A DNA stretch of 64,000 nucleotides from Micromonospora pisi (GCF_003633685.1 NZ_RBKT01000001.1:1178001-1242000), one strand, 5' to 3'; numbered from the stretch's first letter, positions 25,734 through 34,500 are shown. A program made the numbers and translations. The notes: a model not told the origin generated them from the sequence alone.

Positions 25734-28228
25734 GCAGCTTCCGGGTCGGCCCGTTGCTGCGGTCGGTCCCGATTCCGCTGGCCCTGATCGCGATGATCGG
25801 GCTGGCCGGTGCGGTGCTGGGCCGGGTCTACGCCGGACCGTTGCTGACGCAGCTCGTACTCGGGGCGGCGGTCGGTTCGGTCGGGGTGAGTGTCGCCGCC
25901 CGCCGGCTGCCGTCCTGGCTGGTCGCGCCACTGTCGGTGCTCGCCCTGGCCGGTTACGCCGCCTTCGCGCTGCGGCTGGCCGCGCAGCGCGCCGACCTTC
26001 CCGGCGGCCTCGCCGACCTGGTCGCCGAGGCCGGTCGCAACGGCATCCCCCGGCTGCTCACCGCGATGATCCCGGTCGAACCGGTGCCGGACACGGTGAT
26101 CGTGCCGCTGGTCGCGGCCTGGTTGGCGGGGCTGGCCGGGGCCGAGGTGGCGGTACGCGCCGGCCGGGTCCTGCTCGGCTACCTGCCACCGGCGTTGCTC
26201 TACGCCGGTGCCCTCTACGTGGTCGGTCCGAACGCCGAACCGGCGATCTGGTGGACGGTGGCCTTCGCCGCCGCCGCCGCGACCGGTCTCGCCGTCCCGG
26301 CGGCGACGTCCACGTCCACACCGGCCGAAACGGGGGCGACACTCCCCCCGGCGGTGCGGGCCGCGATCCGGGTACGGGTCCTGGCCGGCACCGCCGCCGG
26401 CCTGGTCGTGGTGGTGGCACTCGCCGCCCTGCTGGCGCCGCTGGTGGCGGGGCAGGTCGGCAACGCCCCGGTCGACCCCCGCCGGTACGTGCAGCCGCCC
26501 CAGGTGGACGCCCTGGACGAGAACCCGCTGATCCGGATCTCCGGTTGGGCGCTGGACCCGGACCAGAAGCTGCTCGACCTGCACACCACCGGTACGGCGG
26601 CACCGGCCGGCGACGACCGCCCACCGGCCGGGGACGGCGACACCCCGCCCGACGACGCCGACCCGGGGGCCGGGGAACGGGTGGGCGACTCCCCCACCGA
26701 GCAGACGCCCCGCTCCGTCGGGGTCAGGATCCGGCTCGCCGTCCTGAACGACTACGACGGGGTCACCTGGCGGGTCGGGGCCACCTACCGCAACGCCGGC
26801 CGGATCCTGCCCGCCGTCGAGCCGCCGGACGGGGTCACGGTCGACCGGGTACGGCAGGAGATCACCGTCGGTGAACTCGCCGGGCGGCTGCTGCCGGCCG
26901 TACCGACGCCACGGGAGGTCACCGGGGCGCGGGTCGCGTACGACCCCGGCAGCGGCACCCTGATCCGACCGGAAGGGCTGACCGAGGGACTGCGGTACAC
27001 GGTCACCTCCGCCCGTGAGCGCCCCGACCCGAACCTGCTCACCGCCGCCAACGTACCGGCCGGTGACGCGGTGGCCCGGGTGCTGCGGGTCGCCGACGGG
27101 GTCCCGGACCCGCTGCGCCGGCTCGCCGACCAGTTGGCCGCCGACAACGGGGCGCCGTACGCGCGCGCGATGGCGATCGAGGAGTGGCTCGCCGAGCACT
27201 ACCGCCTGGTGGCGGACGCGCCGAGCGGGCACGCGTACCCGAATTTGAACTTCTTTCTCTTCGGTCCCCGTAACGGTGGCGGGCAGCGCGGCACCTCGGA
27301 ACAGTTCGCCGCCACGTTCGCGGTGCTCGGTCGGTTGATGGGGCTGCCGACCCGGGTGGTCGTCGGTTTCCACTCGGCGACCGGGGAGGGCCCGGTGCGC
27401 GGCGGTGACGCGTACGCGTGGCCGGAGGTGCTCTTCGACGGGCTCGGCTGGGTGTCGTTCGACCCGTTGCCGCGACCGGAGACCGAGCCCCGGCCGGTCG
27501 AGGAGGACTTCACGCCGAAACCGCAGGATCCGCCGCCGGTGCAGGACGAACCGACGCCGGAGCCGAGCGCACCGCCGACCGTGGCCGCCGCCCCGGGCAA
27601 CGGTCCGGCTTCGGGGTCGGGCAGCCCGGTGCCGGTCCTGGCCGGCGCGGGTTCCGGTGGGTTGTTGCTGGTGCTGACCGGGTTCGTGGTGGCGATCCTG
27701 ACGATGCGCCGGGGGCTGCGACGGCGCCGGCTCGACGAGGGAACTCCGGCGCAACGGATCGCCGGGGCGTGGCGTGAGGTGACCGACGCGTTGCGGTTGG
27801 CAGGTCACCCGGTCGCGTCGCATCTGGACGCGTCGGAGGTGGCGGCGTACGCGGCACAGGTCGCCGGGACGGCCGCGGCCGAGCCCGTGACCGTGCCGAC
27901 ACCGGCCGCGCCCGGCGCCGCGGCACCGACACCGGCGGGGTCGTCACCGCGTTCCCGGCCACGGCCGTCACCCCGACCGAGGCCGGCACCGGAACACTCC
28001 CCCGATCGGCCGCCCGCGCCGGGGCCGGTCACCACCGTGCCGCCGATCGACGAGTTGGCGACCCTGGTCAACGTGGCGACCTTCGCACCCGGTACGGCCA
28101 GCGACGAGCAGGCCCGCCGGGCCGGCACGCTCGCGGTCGCGTACGCCACCGCGTTGCGCGCGGTCCGGCCGTGGTGGCGCCGTGCACTCTGGTCGGTGCA
28201 CCCCGGCCCGCTGCGCTGGCGCCGCTGA
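25730..28228 (+). CDS. DUF3488/transglutaminase-like membrane protein with altered active site
   Basis: An 832-residue protein. The N-terminal third has about six membrane helices (DUF3488/TgpA type), followed by an extracytoplasmic transglutaminase-like domain, a proline-rich linker, another membrane helix (GGLLLVLTGFVVAILTM) and a C-terminal cytoplasmic region. In the core, the place of the catalytic Cys reads GTSEQFAATFAVLGRLMGLP (Ser where Cys is usual), and the HAW histidine is Tyr (DAYAWPEVLF); the Asp in SFDPLP is present. It is therefore probably a binding rather than catalytic transglutaminase fold. The GTG at 25730 gives a four-base overlap with the DUF58 gene. Confidence 0.88.
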   Translation: MSSFRVGPLLRSVPIPLALIAMIGLAGAVLGRVYAGPLLTQLVLGAAVGSVGVSVAARRLPSWLVAPLSVLALAGYAAFALRLAAQRADLPGGLADLVAEAGRNGIPRLLTAMIPVEPVPDTVIVPLVAAWLAGLAGAEVAVRAGRVLLGYLPPALLYAGALYVVGPNAEPAIWWTVAFAAAAATGLAVPAATSTSTPAETGATLPPAVRAAIRVRVLAGTAAGLVVVVALAALLAPLVAGQVGNAPVDPRRYVQPPQVDALDENPLIRISGWALDPDQKLLDLHTTGTAAPAGDDRPPAGDGDTPPDDADPGAGERVGDSPTEQTPRSVGVRIRLAVLNDYDGVTWRVGATYRNAGRILPAVEPPDGVTVDRVRQEITVGELAGRLLPAVPTPREVTGARVAYDPGSGTLIRPEGLTEGLRYTVTSARERPDPNLLTAANVPAGDAVARVLRVADGVPDPLRRLADQLAADNGAPYARAMAIEEWLAEHYRLVADAPSGHAYPNLNFFLFGPRNGGGQRGTSEQFAATFAVLGRLMGLPTRVVVGFHSATGEGPVRGGDAYAWPEVLFDGLGWVSFDPLPRPETEPRPVEEDFTPKPQDPPPVQDEPTPEPSAPPTVAAAPGNGPASGSGSPVPVLAGAGSGGLLLVLTGFVVAILTMRRGLRRRRLDEGTPAQRIAGAWREVTDALRLAGHPVASHLDASEVAAYAAQVAGTAAAEPVTVPTPAAPGAAAPTPAGSSPRSRPRPSPRPRPAPEHSPDRPPAPGPVTTVPPIDELATLVNVATFAPGTASDEQARRAGTLAVAYATALRAVRPWWRRALWSVHPGPLRWRR

Positions 28229-28291
28229 CCGCTGCGGGCGTCGCCACGTCGATGTTCGGCGTCGCCCTCTGGATCGGCGGCGCCGCTCCGG

Positions 28292-29353
28292 TCAGGTGCC
28301 GTCCGGCATGGTGGCCGAGGCACCGGCCGGGGTCGGTACGGGCTCGGGTGCCGTCACCAGAGCCGGCGACGGCGCCGGTCCGAGCTGGGCGATCAGGGTG
28401 GTCAGCGCGGCGATCCCGCCCTCGGCGAGTTCAGGGGTGGCGAGCAGCCCGATCACCGGCACGTCCACCCCGGCGTCGGCGTACTCGCGCACCTTGGCCC
28501 GGCAGGTCTCCGGTGTGCCGTGCACCACGAGTTCGTCGATCAGTTCGTCGGGTACGGCAGCGGCGGCGCCCCGGCGGTCGCCCGCCTCCCACGCCCGCCA
28601 CACCGGACCGAGCACCTCCTCCCGGCCCAGCCAACGGTGGAACTCGGCGTACGCGGGCACGGTCAGATAGCTGGTGATCATGCGTCGGCCCAGGTTGCGG
28701 ACGTACTCGGCGTCTTCGGTGGGGCAGACGAAGATCCGCGCGGCGACCTCGAAGCCGGCCCGCCGTTCGCCGAGTTCGGCGAGGACCCGGGGCAGGTCGG
28801 TGGCGGCCAACCAGTTGAGGATCACCCCGTCGGCCTCGGCACTGGCCAGCCGCAGCATCCGGGGCCGCAGGGCGGCGAGCAGGATCGGCGGCGGTACGGC
28901 CGGCGGCCGGTCCAGCCGGAACCGGCGTACGGCGAAGGTGTCGTACCGCTCGTCGACCGTCTCGCCGCGCAGGGCCGCGCGCAGGAACCGCAGCATGTCC
29001 CGGGTACGCCGGTACGGCTCGGTGAAGTCGGCCGCGTTCCAGTCCCCCACCACCACCGGTGACGAGGAACCGATGCCGAGGGCGAAGCGCCCGGGGGCGG
29101 CCTCGGCCAGCGCGGCGGCGGTCATCGCCAGCAGCCCCGGGCCACGGGTGAAGACCGGTGCGATCGCCGTACCGAGGCGCAGGTCGGGACGCCAGGCAGC
29201 GGCCAGGGTCAGTGGGGTGAACGCGTCCGCCCCGTTGACCTCGGAGGACCACAGGTCGGTGAAGCCCGCTTCGGCCAGCGCCGCGTAGACCGTGGCGTGG
29301 TCGGCGAGCGGCACCCCACTGAACGGCACCGTGATGCCCCAACGTTTCGTCAC
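28292..29353 (-). CDS. LLM-class F420-dependent oxidoreductase
   Basis: A 353-residue luciferase-like monooxygenase fold (TIM barrel) that uses reduced F420 or flavin. Typical segments are WGITVPFSGVPLADHA at the N-terminus, LRLGTAIAPVFTRGP, ALGIGSSSPVVVGDWNAADF and PPPILLAALRPRMLRLASAE with DGVILNWLA. Members act in many F420-dependent redox steps, and the substrate cannot be inferred. The start is taken as the GTG at 29353 because the family begins at KRWGITVPF; an ATG at 29392 would add 13 residues. It converges with the envelope operon and shows no linkage to neighbours. Confidence 0.88.
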   Translation of the reverse strand: MTKRWGITVPFSGVPLADHATVYAALAEAGFTDLWSSEVNGADAFTPLTLAAAWRPDLRLGTAIAPVFTRGPGLLAMTAAALAEAAPGRFALGIGSSSPVVVGDWNAADFTEPYRRTRDMLRFLRAALRGETVDERYDTFAVRRFRLDRPPAVPPPILLAALRPRMLRLASAEADGVILNWLAATDLPRVLAELGERRAGFEVAARIFVCPTEDAEYVRNLGRRMITSYLTVPAYAEFHRWLGREEVLGPVWRAWEAGDRRGAAAAVPDELIDELVVHGTPETCRAKVREYADAGVDVPVIGLLATPELAEGGIAALTTLIAQLGPAPSPALVTAPEPVPTPAGASATMPDGT

Positions 29354-29550
29354 CGGTCGATCGTGCCCGTTCACCAGGGGTAGGGGCAACATCTTCGGAC
29401 GCGAGCGGCGGATCGCGTCGGGTGGAGCCTCGCCGCAGTGGTCATCCCCCGGCTCGGGTCCGGTGGGCGACAGCCTGCCCGGCCAACCCGCTGTAACGCC
29501 CGGTGTTCACCCCTACGCCGGCGATCACGTCCCCCAGGACCGGACCTTCA

Positions 29551-29578
29551 TTGACACATGGACATATCACGGTACGTT
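29551..29578 (+). promoter_or_regulatory. Likely sigma-70-type promoter of the WXG100/toxin cassette
   Basis: A perfect TTGACA (29551-29556) and a -10-like TACGTT (29573-29578, TAnnnT) are separated by 16 bases. The next start codons on this strand are at 29629 and 29673. The region is the most AT-rich of the gap between the oxidoreductase and the cassette. Confidence 0.55.
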
Positions 29579-29628
29579 GTGAGGCGATTTCGCTTAGCCC
29601 GCGACCACGGGAAGGAGCCGGGTCTGTC

Positions 29629-29676
29629 ATGTCGATCTCACAGGACATCGCGCTCAGGTTGGGGGCGCGGCCATGA
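29629..29676 (+). CDS. Possible 15-residue leader peptide
   Basis: ATG at 29629 is preceded by AAGGAG and encodes MSISQDIALRLGARP. The TGA overlaps the WXG100-like start as ATGA (29673-29676). As with the mini-frame before moxR, the strongest ribosome binding site serves the leader, and the real gene would be translated by coupling. No function for the peptide itself is evident. Confidence 0.4.
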   Translation: MSISQDIALRLGARP

Positions 29677-29996
29677 CCGGCTTCGAGATCAACCCGGAGA
29701 GCCTGCGCGACGGCGGAGCGACGATCGGGGACACTGCGCGGTCGTTCGGAGATCGGTTGCAGGCATTCCGGGCCGAGTTGGCCTCCTACGACGGCGCGTG
29801 GGGCGACGACGCCATTGGTGCGCTGATCGGTGCCCCTTATCAGGCGGTCTCCGAGTGGGCTTTCGACTGCTACCGGGCTGCCGCGGACGAACTGCTATCC
29901 GCTGGCACCGACCTCGGCGTCATGGCCGATGGCTACGAAGGCGCCGACGAGTCCGCGAGCGGGCTCTTCCAGAACCTGCACAGGCAACTGGGATAG
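29673..29996 (+). CDS. WXG100-like (ESX-type) small helical protein
   Basis: A 107-residue protein with the helical-hairpin size of WXG100/ESX proteins. The turn carries GAWGDDAIG (W43), and the C-terminal end has a YxxxD-type motif (Y88-E-G-A-D92) like the type VII secretion signal. It opens a four-gene cassette with a second WXG-type protein, a deaminase toxin and an immunity protein. In such cassettes the small helical proteins form the targeting complex for type VII export. No secretion machinery genes are in this window, so the apparatus would be encoded elsewhere. Confidence 0.75.
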   Translation: MTGFEINPESLRDGGATIGDTARSFGDRLQAFRAELASYDGAWGDDAIGALIGAPYQAVSEWAFDCYRAAADELLSAGTDLGVMADGYEGADESASGLFQNLHRQLG

Positions 29997-30000
29997 CGCG

Positions 30001-30492
30001 GTGGGCCTCACTCTGCCGGGCGAACTCGTCACCGTACTAGGAATGATCGGGTACGACTGGCCCACCTCGGATGAGGCGAAGCTCTTCGAGATGAGCCAGG
30101 CGTGGTTCGGCTTCGCCGACACGATCTCGCAGACCGCCGCTGCGGTCGGGGCGGAGGCCCGGCGGGTCACGGAGGGCAACACGGGCGAGGCGATCGCTGC
30201 CTTCCAACAGTGGTGGGGTAACCCGGACAGCGCACCGAGCACCCTCACCGAGGCGTCCACCGGCGCCACCGTTCTCGGCATCGGACTGATCGTCTGCGCG
30301 GTTGTCGTGCTCGCCCTGAAGATCCAGATCATCGTCCAGTTGGTGCTGCTCGCGATCCAGATCGCCCAGGCCATCGCGACGGCCGCGGCGACGGTCGGCG
30401 CGTCGCTCCTGGAGATCCCGGTCTTCAAGGTCATTACGCAGACCGTGGTCGGCATCCTCACCGACCAGGCGATCAGCGCGTTGCTGAACTGA
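30001..30492 (+). CDS. WXG-type protein with hydrophobic C-terminal half
   Basis: A 163-residue protein starting with GTG at 30001, four bases after the previous stop. Residues 20-85 are helical with a W-W-G turn at 71-73 (AAFQQWWGNPDSAP), like WXG100 targeting domains of polymorphic toxins. Residues 90-160 are strongly hydrophobic (VLGIGLIVCAVVVLALKIQI). The arrangement resembles the N-terminal half of type VII toxins split off as a separate gene, as if targeting and toxic halves were encoded by consecutive genes. A membrane-inserting or carrier role is inference. Confidence 0.65.
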   Translation: MGLTLPGELVTVLGMIGYDWPTSDEAKLFEMSQAWFGFADTISQTAAAVGAEARRVTEGNTGEAIAAFQQWWGNPDSAPSTLTEASTGATVLGIGLIVCAVVVLALKIQIIVQLVLLAIQIAQAIATAAATVGASLLEIPVFKVITQTVVGILTDQAISALLN

Positions 30493-30499
30493 GGCGACG

Positions 30500-31345
30500 A
30501 TGAGCCGTGGGTTCAAGGGTCCCAGGGGGGCGACGGGCGGAGACCCCGGCGGCAGCGGCAGGGGTGGGTCGGACGGCGACGGACGGCGGCCCGGCGACCC
30601 TCGTCCGGCCGACAGTTCGGGCGTTCCGCCGGCCGTAGCCGGACCGATGTCGAGGGCGATCCCTGGGCACCGGATGCCGGCCCCACGGGGCGGAGGGCCC
30701 ACGGCACCGGGCGGCGGAAGAGCGCCGGTCGATGCCGGACGCGGAACATCTCCCCCGGGCTACTTCGATCCGCGTACGCCAGGCTGGGAACGGTTCGAAC
30801 GCGGTCAGGCCCCCGAGTCCGTACGCGAGGCCGGCTCGCACCTCAGCCCTCGGACGGGTATCCGCGAGACCAACGGTCGGTCGGACGGACGAGACTACTC
30901 GTCGGGCAACGACCGGAGTCTCGCGGACGACCTGCTCCCCTCCCGGGTTCCGCGGGACTTCTCCCGGCTGCCCTACGACCCGAGCGATCCCGGTCTGAAC
31001 CCTCGCGGTCGGCCCAACTCGTTCTTCCAGCACGCCGAGTCCCAGGTGGCCCGAGAGATGCGGGACGACGCCCGTCCCACCCGCAATCCGGACGGGTCGG
31101 TGACACCGCCCGTCGGGGTCACCCATCGTGAGCTCGTCATCGACAACGGCGTCTGCGGCACCCGGGGCTTCGAGGTCCAGCAGGGGCCCGGCCCCTCCTG
31201 CGACGCGCTGCTACCCGACATGATGCCGGAGGGCTCCACCCTGACGGTGTGGTCCACGACGGACGGCGGCGAGACCTTCTTCCGGAAGATTTACACCGGG
31301 ACGGGACGCTACATCGATCCCAGCTTCGGATCGAACGCGTCGTAG
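30500..31345 (+). CDS. Putative toxin with DddA/SCP1.201-like deaminase domain
   Basis: A 281-residue protein. Residues 1-130 are Gly/Pro/Arg-rich and disordered. The C-terminal 110 residues match the SCP1.201-like (DddA-family) nucleic-acid deaminase pattern: H178-A-E180 (QHAESQVAREMRDD), with H178 the zinc ligand and E180 the proton shuttle, and zinc cysteines C219 and C234 (DNGVCG, GPSCDALLPD). The family-typical MMPEGSTLTVWST follows. The known family member DddA deaminates cytosine in double-stranded DNA; whether this one prefers DNA or RNA is unknown. The Imm1-like gene 12 bases downstream is the expected antidote, and the upstream WXG proteins suggest type VII export. Confidence 0.72.
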   Translation: MSRGFKGPRGATGGDPGGSGRGGSDGDGRRPGDPRPADSSGVPPAVAGPMSRAIPGHRMPAPRGGGPTAPGGGRAPVDAGRGTSPPGYFDPRTPGWERFERGQAPESVREAGSHLSPRTGIRETNGRSDGRDYSSGNDRSLADDLLPSRVPRDFSRLPYDPSDPGLNPRGRPNSFFQHAESQVAREMRDDARPTRNPDGSVTPPVGVTHRELVIDNGVCGTRGFEVQQGPGPSCDALLPDMMPEGSTLTVWSTTDGGETFFRKIYTGTGRYIDPSFGSNAS

Positions 31346-31357
31346 GCTGGCGGAGCC

Positions 31358-31777
31358 ATGAGTTACGTGATGACGAACCCCAACATGACTGACATCCCGC
31401 TCGCCGACCCGGAGCATGGTCTCACCGAGTTCGACGAGCACATCCACCTGTTCATGCCGTTTGGCGGTCAGGGTCAGTCGCTCTGGTTCTCCCCGGAGCC
31501 GGGCGCGGAGCCGGAGCTGCGCGTCGACATCGACATCGCCGCCGACCGGGCCGCCCTGAACTGGCTGGCCGACGACACCTATGCCGTCGAACTGCCGCCG
31601 GGACCACCGATCCGCGTGCAGTGGGCAACCGACGCGCCCGTGGTCGACGTGCCGGGCGAAACTGCCCGGGTGAGCGTCGACACCGCGCGGCGGGCGGTTC
31701 GCGCCTACCTTTCCACCGGTGGACGGCCCGGCGGCCTGGAGTGGGTTGCCGAGGAGCCAGACGTGGGTCTCGACTGA
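31358..31777 (+). CDS. Imm1-like immunity protein
   Basis: A 139-residue acidic soluble protein with the Imm1 outline: alternating strands and helices, an acidic middle (RVDIDIAADRAALNWLADD) and the C-terminal VRAYLSTGGRPGGLEWV segment, where the late Gly-Arg-Pro and Trp are typical. The Imm1 family is known to accompany deaminase toxins. It lies directly after the deaminase gene with its own GGCGGAG ribosome binding site, so it probably neutralises that toxin in the producing cell by direct binding. Confidence 0.7.
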   Translation: MSYVMTNPNMTDIPLADPEHGLTEFDEHIHLFMPFGGQGQSLWFSPEPGAEPELRVDIDIAADRAALNWLADDTYAVELPPGPPIRVQWATDAPVVDVPGETARVSVDTARRAVRAYLSTGGRPGGLEWVAEEPDVGLD

Positions 31778-31907
31778 CCTCCGGCCCCGCGGGCGATGAT
31801 GCGGCCGATCTGACGGAGATCCTGCTGTCTGGCGGAGATCCTGTCGTACGCGCAGGGTTCGACGGGGCAGGTCAGCCCGGTGCGTATGCCGGTTGTAGCC
31901 TCACCGC

Positions 31908-32753
31908 GTGACGTTCTCGATCGTGGCGCGATCCGACGACGGCCGGTTCCACGGGGTCGCCGTAGCCAGCAAGTTCCTCGCCGTCGGCGCACTGGTGCCG
32001 GCCGCCGAGGCCGAGGTCGGGGCCCTGGCCACCCAGGCCCACGCCAATCTGGCGTACGGGCCGCAGGGGCTGGCCCTGCTCCGGACCGGGCTCGGTGCCG
32101 CCGATGTGATCGCCGGGCTGACCGCCGCCGACTCGGGTCGGGCCAGCCGGCAGCTCGGTGTGGTCGACGCCGAGGGCGGTGCGGCCACGTACACCGGTCC
32201 CGACTGTCACGACTGGGCGGGTGGGCAGGCCGGCGACGGCTGGGCCGCGCAGGGCAACATCCTGGTCGGGCCGGAGGTGGTCGACGCGATGCGGGACGCC
32301 TGGCTCGGTGGTGACGGCGGTCGACGGTTCGCCGAACGGCTGCTCGACGCGCTGCGCGCCGGTGACGAGGCCGGCGGTGACCGGCGTGGTCGGCAGAGCG
32401 CCGCACTGCTGGTGGTCGCCCGACGCGGCGGGTACGGCGGCGGCACCGATGTGGTGATCGACCTGCGGGTCGACGACCATCCCGATCCGGTGACGGAGCT
32501 GGCCCGGCTGCTCGACGTACACGTCATGCTCTTCGAGAAGCCCGACCCGGCGACGCTGCTGGACCTGACGGGTGAGCTTGCCACCGAGGTCGCGGCCCTG
32601 CTGAGCGCCGCCGGGCACGCCCCGGCGGAGGCCGTCGACGCCGCCGTCGACGCGGCGTTGGCGGACTGGGCCGGGGTGGAGAACCTGGAGGAGCGGATGG
32701 TGCCGGGCCGGATCGACCCGGTGGTCCTGGCCCACCTGCGTTCCCACCCCTGA
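31908..32753 (+). CDS. DUF1028 domain protein
   Basis: A 281-residue protein with the DUF1028 (Ntn-hydrolase-like) start TFSIVARSDDGRFHGVAVAS and ATQAHANLAYGPQGLALL, the cores of the family. The last 80 residues form a small helical domain (ATLLDLTGELATEVAALLSA). The family fold is related to proteasome-type N-terminal nucleophile enzymes; activity is not established. The GTG at 31908 fits the family N-terminus. A mutated copy of its C-terminal third lies at 57.1 kb, so this gene, or a close relative, was duplicated. It ends at a bidirectional hairpin shared with the ABC permease. Confidence 0.88.
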   Translation: MTFSIVARSDDGRFHGVAVASKFLAVGALVPAAEAEVGALATQAHANLAYGPQGLALLRTGLGAADVIAGLTAADSGRASRQLGVVDAEGGAATYTGPDCHDWAGGQAGDGWAAQGNILVGPEVVDAMRDAWLGGDGGRRFAERLLDALRAGDEAGGDRRGRQSAALLVVARRGGYGGGTDVVIDLRVDDHPDPVTELARLLDVHVMLFEKPDPATLLDLTGELATEVAALLSAAGHAPAEAVDAAVDAALADWAGVENLEERMVPGRIDPVVLAHLRSHP

Positions 32754-32780
32754 CCCGACGCCCTACAACGGCGGGTCAGG
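32749..32780. terminator. Bidirectional hairpin terminator
   Basis: CCTGACCCG (32749-32757) pairs perfectly with CGGGTCAGG (32772-32780). The arms include the TGA stops of the DUF1028 gene and of the converging permease gene. There is no long T run, as usual in high-GC actinobacteria. Confidence 0.7.
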
Positions 32781-33546
32781 CGTCCCGGCGGCGGATGCTC
32801 CAGTAGCCGGCGGCGACGGCGAGGACCGTCCAGCCGAGCAGCACCAGCAGTCCCTGGTTCTGGGTGAGTTCGCCGGGACCGACGGTCGCCTCCATCGCCC
32901 GCATGCCGGCCTGGTCCGGCAGGAAACGCGAGGCCGACCTGGTCGCGGGGATCACCCAAAGCGCGGGCGAGACGACGAAGAAGAACGGGATGAGGACGCC
33001 CAGCGACAGGGCGGTCCCCCGCAGCACGGCGGCCACGGCGGCGGCGAAGACGCCGAGCAGGGTCACGTACGCGAGCCCACCGAGCACCGCCTTGACGGCG
33101 CCGGGAGTGGACAGGTCGACCCCGTGCGGACCGAGCCCGACCTGCGTCACCAGGAACGACCCGAAAACGGTGGCGCCGCCCACGACCAGGCAGACCAGCC
33201 CGGCCACCCCGAGTTTGCACAGGTAGAACAGGCCACGTCGGGGCACCGCCGCCAGCGAGGCCCGGATCGTGCCGCTGGTGTACTCGGAGCTGACCACGAG
33301 GACGGCGAAGACGGTGAAGGCCAGGTTGCCGTAGAGCAGTCCACCGAAACCGGCGTCGATCGGGTGGAAGTCGGGGCTGAGCGCGTCGCTGTTCCGGTCG
33401 ATGGCGGCCCGGATCGAGTAGCCGCTGACCAGCGCGAGTCCGAAACTGACCACGACGCCGACCGACAGCGTGATCATGGTCGCCAGAGTGGACCTGACCT
33501 TGATCCACTCCGAGACGAGCACCCGGCGTACCGCCGTGCCGTTCAT
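32776..33546 (-). CDS. ABC-2-type transporter permease
   Basis: A 256-residue integral membrane protein with six predicted helices (for example MITLSVGVVVSFGLALVSGY near the start and LLVLLGWTVLAVAAGYWSI at the end). The loop after the second helix (EYTSGTIRASLAAVPRRG) is typical of ABC-2 permeases linked to drug/peptide exporters. The start at 33546 overlaps the stop of the ATPase as ATGA, so the two subunits are made together. Substrate unknown; the adjacent two-component system suggests inducible export of a stress compound or antimicrobial. Confidence 0.92.
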   Translation of the reverse strand: MNGTAVRRVLVSEWIKVRSTLATMITLSVGVVVSFGLALVSGYSIRAAIDRNSDALSPDFHPIDAGFGGLLYGNLAFTVFAVLVVSSEYTSGTIRASLAAVPRRGLFYLCKLGVAGLVCLVVGGATVFGSFLVTQVGLGPHGVDLSTPGAVKAVLGGLAYVTLLGVFAAAVAAVLRGTALSLGVLIPFFFVVSPALWVIPATRSASRFLPDQAGMRAMEATVGPGELTQNQGLLVLLGWTVLAVAAGYWSIRRRDA

Positions 33547-34466
33547 CGGTTCACCTCCGCTTCCTGCTGGCCCCGGTACTCGACCGCGCTCGCGGTCAAT
33601 TGCATGAACGCCTCCTCCAGCGACGCCGAGCACGGGGTCAGCTCGGTGACCGCGAGGTTCTCGGCATGGACGATCGCGCCGATCTCCTCCATCCGGGCGT
33701 CGATCGCGTGCAGTGCACCGTCCGCGCCGTCCTCGACGCTGACCCCGCCGGCCACGAGGGCGTGGCGCAGCCGTTCCCGCTCCGGCGAACGCACCCGGAC
33801 GTACGACCCGGCGTGCCGGGCGACGAAGTCGGCCGTACTCAGGTCGGCGAGCAGCCGACCCTGCCCGATGATGATCAGGTGCTCGGCGGTGACCGCCATC
33901 TCGTTCATCAGATGGCTGGAGAGGAAGACCGTGCGCCCCTCCCGGGCCAGCCGGATGAGCAGGTCACGCATCCACTTGACCCCCTCCGGGTCCAGCCCGT
34001 TGACCGGCTCGTCCAGGATCAGGACGGGCGGGTCGCCGAGCAGGGCGGCGGCCAACCCGAGGCGCTGGCTCATGCCGAGCGAGAAGCCGCGTACCCGTTT
34101 ACGTGCCACGCTCTCCAGCCCGACCAGCCCGATCACCTCCTGGACCCGCCGCCGGCCGATCCGGTTGCTGGCGGCCAGGCCGAGCAGGTGGTCGTACGCG
34201 GACCGGCCCGGATGCGCCGACTTCGCGTCCAGCAGCGCGCCCACGTGCCGCAACGGCTCAACCAACCGGCCGTACGGCCTGCCGTCGATCAGCGCGCTGC
34301 CCGAGGTCGGCCGGTCCAACTCCAGCAGCAACCGCATGGTGGTCGACTTGCCCGCGCCGTTGGGGCCGAGAAATCCGGTGACACGACCGGGATGCACGGT
34401 GAACGACAGCCCGTCCACCGCCACCCGCCGGCCGTAATGCTTGGTCAACTGTGCTACCTCGATCAC
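33543..34466 (-). CDS. ABC transporter ATP-binding protein
   Basis: A 307-residue ATPase of the multidrug/bacteriocin export class. Walker A is GPNGAGKST (residues 34-42), the signature is SLGMSQRLGLAAAL, Walker B is VLILDEPVNGLDPEG, and the H-loop is VFLSSHLMNEM. A C-terminal accessory domain of about 90 residues is usual in this group. It forms a complex with the permease whose start overlaps its stop, and lies 69 bases after the response regulator on the same strand, so the transporter is probably controlled by that regulator. Confidence 0.94.
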   Translation of the reverse strand: MIEVAQLTKHYGRRVAVDGLSFTVHPGRVTGFLGPNGAGKSTTMRLLLELDRPTSGSALIDGRPYGRLVEPLRHVGALLDAKSAHPGRSAYDHLLGLAASNRIGRRRVQEVIGLVGLESVARKRVRGFSLGMSQRLGLAAALLGDPPVLILDEPVNGLDPEGVKWMRDLLIRLAREGRTVFLSSHLMNEMAVTAEHLIIIGQGRLLADLSTADFVARHAGSYVRVRSPERERLRHALVAGGVSVEDGADGALHAIDARMEEIGAIVHAENLAVTELTPCSASLEEAFMQLTASAVEYRGQQEAEVNR

Positions 34467-34500
34467 CGGACCAACATTCCAGCCGAGGGCCGGGCGGCGC

